Shown here: one piece after another, positions 6,331-6,463 of the stretch | How the letters are laid out: every line of letters begins with the position of its first letter | How positions within the stretch are numbered: the stretch's first letter is position 1 | Origin: CBDTYW01 sp965364735 | GTDB taxonomy: Bacteria; Actinomycetota; Nitriliruptoria; Nitriliruptorales; Nitriliruptoraceae | Assembly (NCBI GenBank): GCA_965364735.1 | Contig: CBDTYW010000219.1 | Location: 1-6,463 of the forward strand | Direction of reading: 5' to 3' | DNA: 6,463 nt | Notes under the pieces: model-generated | Told to the model about the DNA's origin: nothing | The model's database searches: none | Seen by the model: only the letters and a program-made list of their open reading frames with translations | Made by a program: the position numbers and the translations under genes

Positions 6331-6463
6331 ATGACCCACACCGAGACCGACCCGCCGACCGAGCTGGGCGGCCCACCGGCCGTGACCCGAGGGACCGAGG
6401 TCGACGGCGTCGTGCATGCCCACGCCGGGTTGTCGGTCGGCGCCGTCCCGCCGAGCGACCGGC
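6331..6463 (+). CDS. Unrecognised protein, N-terminal fragment
   Basis: Only 44 codons are visible and the frame is still open at the right edge. The product begins MTHTETDPPTELGG and continues with a Pro/Thr/Gly/Asp-rich, low-hydrophobicity stretch ending AGLSVGAVPPSDR. This looks like a flexible cytoplasmic leader, with no signal peptide, membrane helix or known motif. Support for a real gene comes from a well-placed AGGAG (6321-6325), an open frame, and the divergent arrangement with the kinase gene. It could be anything from a regulator to an enzyme with a disordered N-terminus. A later start at the GTG near 6382 is possible but lacks a comparable ribosome binding site. I assign no function. 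Confidence 0.6.
   Translation, partial: MTHTETDPPTELGGPPAVTRGTEVDGVVHAHAGLSVGAVPPSDR

Noticed and set aside
5630..6334. Plus-strand open frame opposite the kinase sensor region
   Set aside because: Extremely Arg/Gly/Asp/Glu-rich product typical of an antisense frame in GC-rich DNA. The opposite strand encodes clear membrane helices.

Overview
The window is high-GC DNA, with third codon positions almost always G or C, GTG starts and purine-rich ribosome binding sites. This suggests an actinobacterium; the sequence alone does not support a genus. Coding density is very high. Six protein genes are visible: five on the minus strand and one on the plus strand, which leaves the right edge. I see no RNA genes, mobile elements, CRISPR arrays or long repeats.

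Reading the minus strand from right to left, the first gene (6217-4682) is a multi-membrane-span sensor histidine kinase with a MASE4-like N-terminal region and no response regulator beside it. Ten bases later comes a MetA-family homoserine O-acyltransferase (4671-3601). Thirteen bases after that comes a MetY-type O-acylhomoserine sulfhydrylase (3587-2310). MetA activates homoserine as an O-acyl ester, and MetY replaces the acyl group with sulfide to give homocysteine. The pair is therefore a complete direct-sulfhydrylation branch of methionine synthesis. A perfect 10-bp GC-rich hairpin (2269-2296) just beyond metY probably ends this transcript.

After a short, comparatively AT-rich intergenic gap, a second minus-strand unit begins with a GTG-started ABC exporter half-transporter (2197-455). 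It overlaps by four bases (ATGA) with a second half-transporter (458 to beyond position 1). The complete half-transporter lacks two catalytic residues of its nucleotide-binding domain: Asp replaces the Walker B glutamate and Gln replaces the H-loop histidine. This is the signature of the degenerate partner in a heterodimeric exporter of the TM287/288 or BmrCD kind. The truncated neighbour is expected to carry the working catalytic site.

At the right edge, a short intergenic gap (6218-6330) separates the kinase from a divergent plus-strand gene starting at 6331. Only its first 44 codons are visible and I do not recognise it.

The window looks mainly like housekeeping and transport genes rather than a new defence or mobile system. 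The points most worth following up are the sensor kinase placed directly in front of metA-metY, the unusual acyl-donor position in MetA, and the catalytic asymmetry of the exporter pair.
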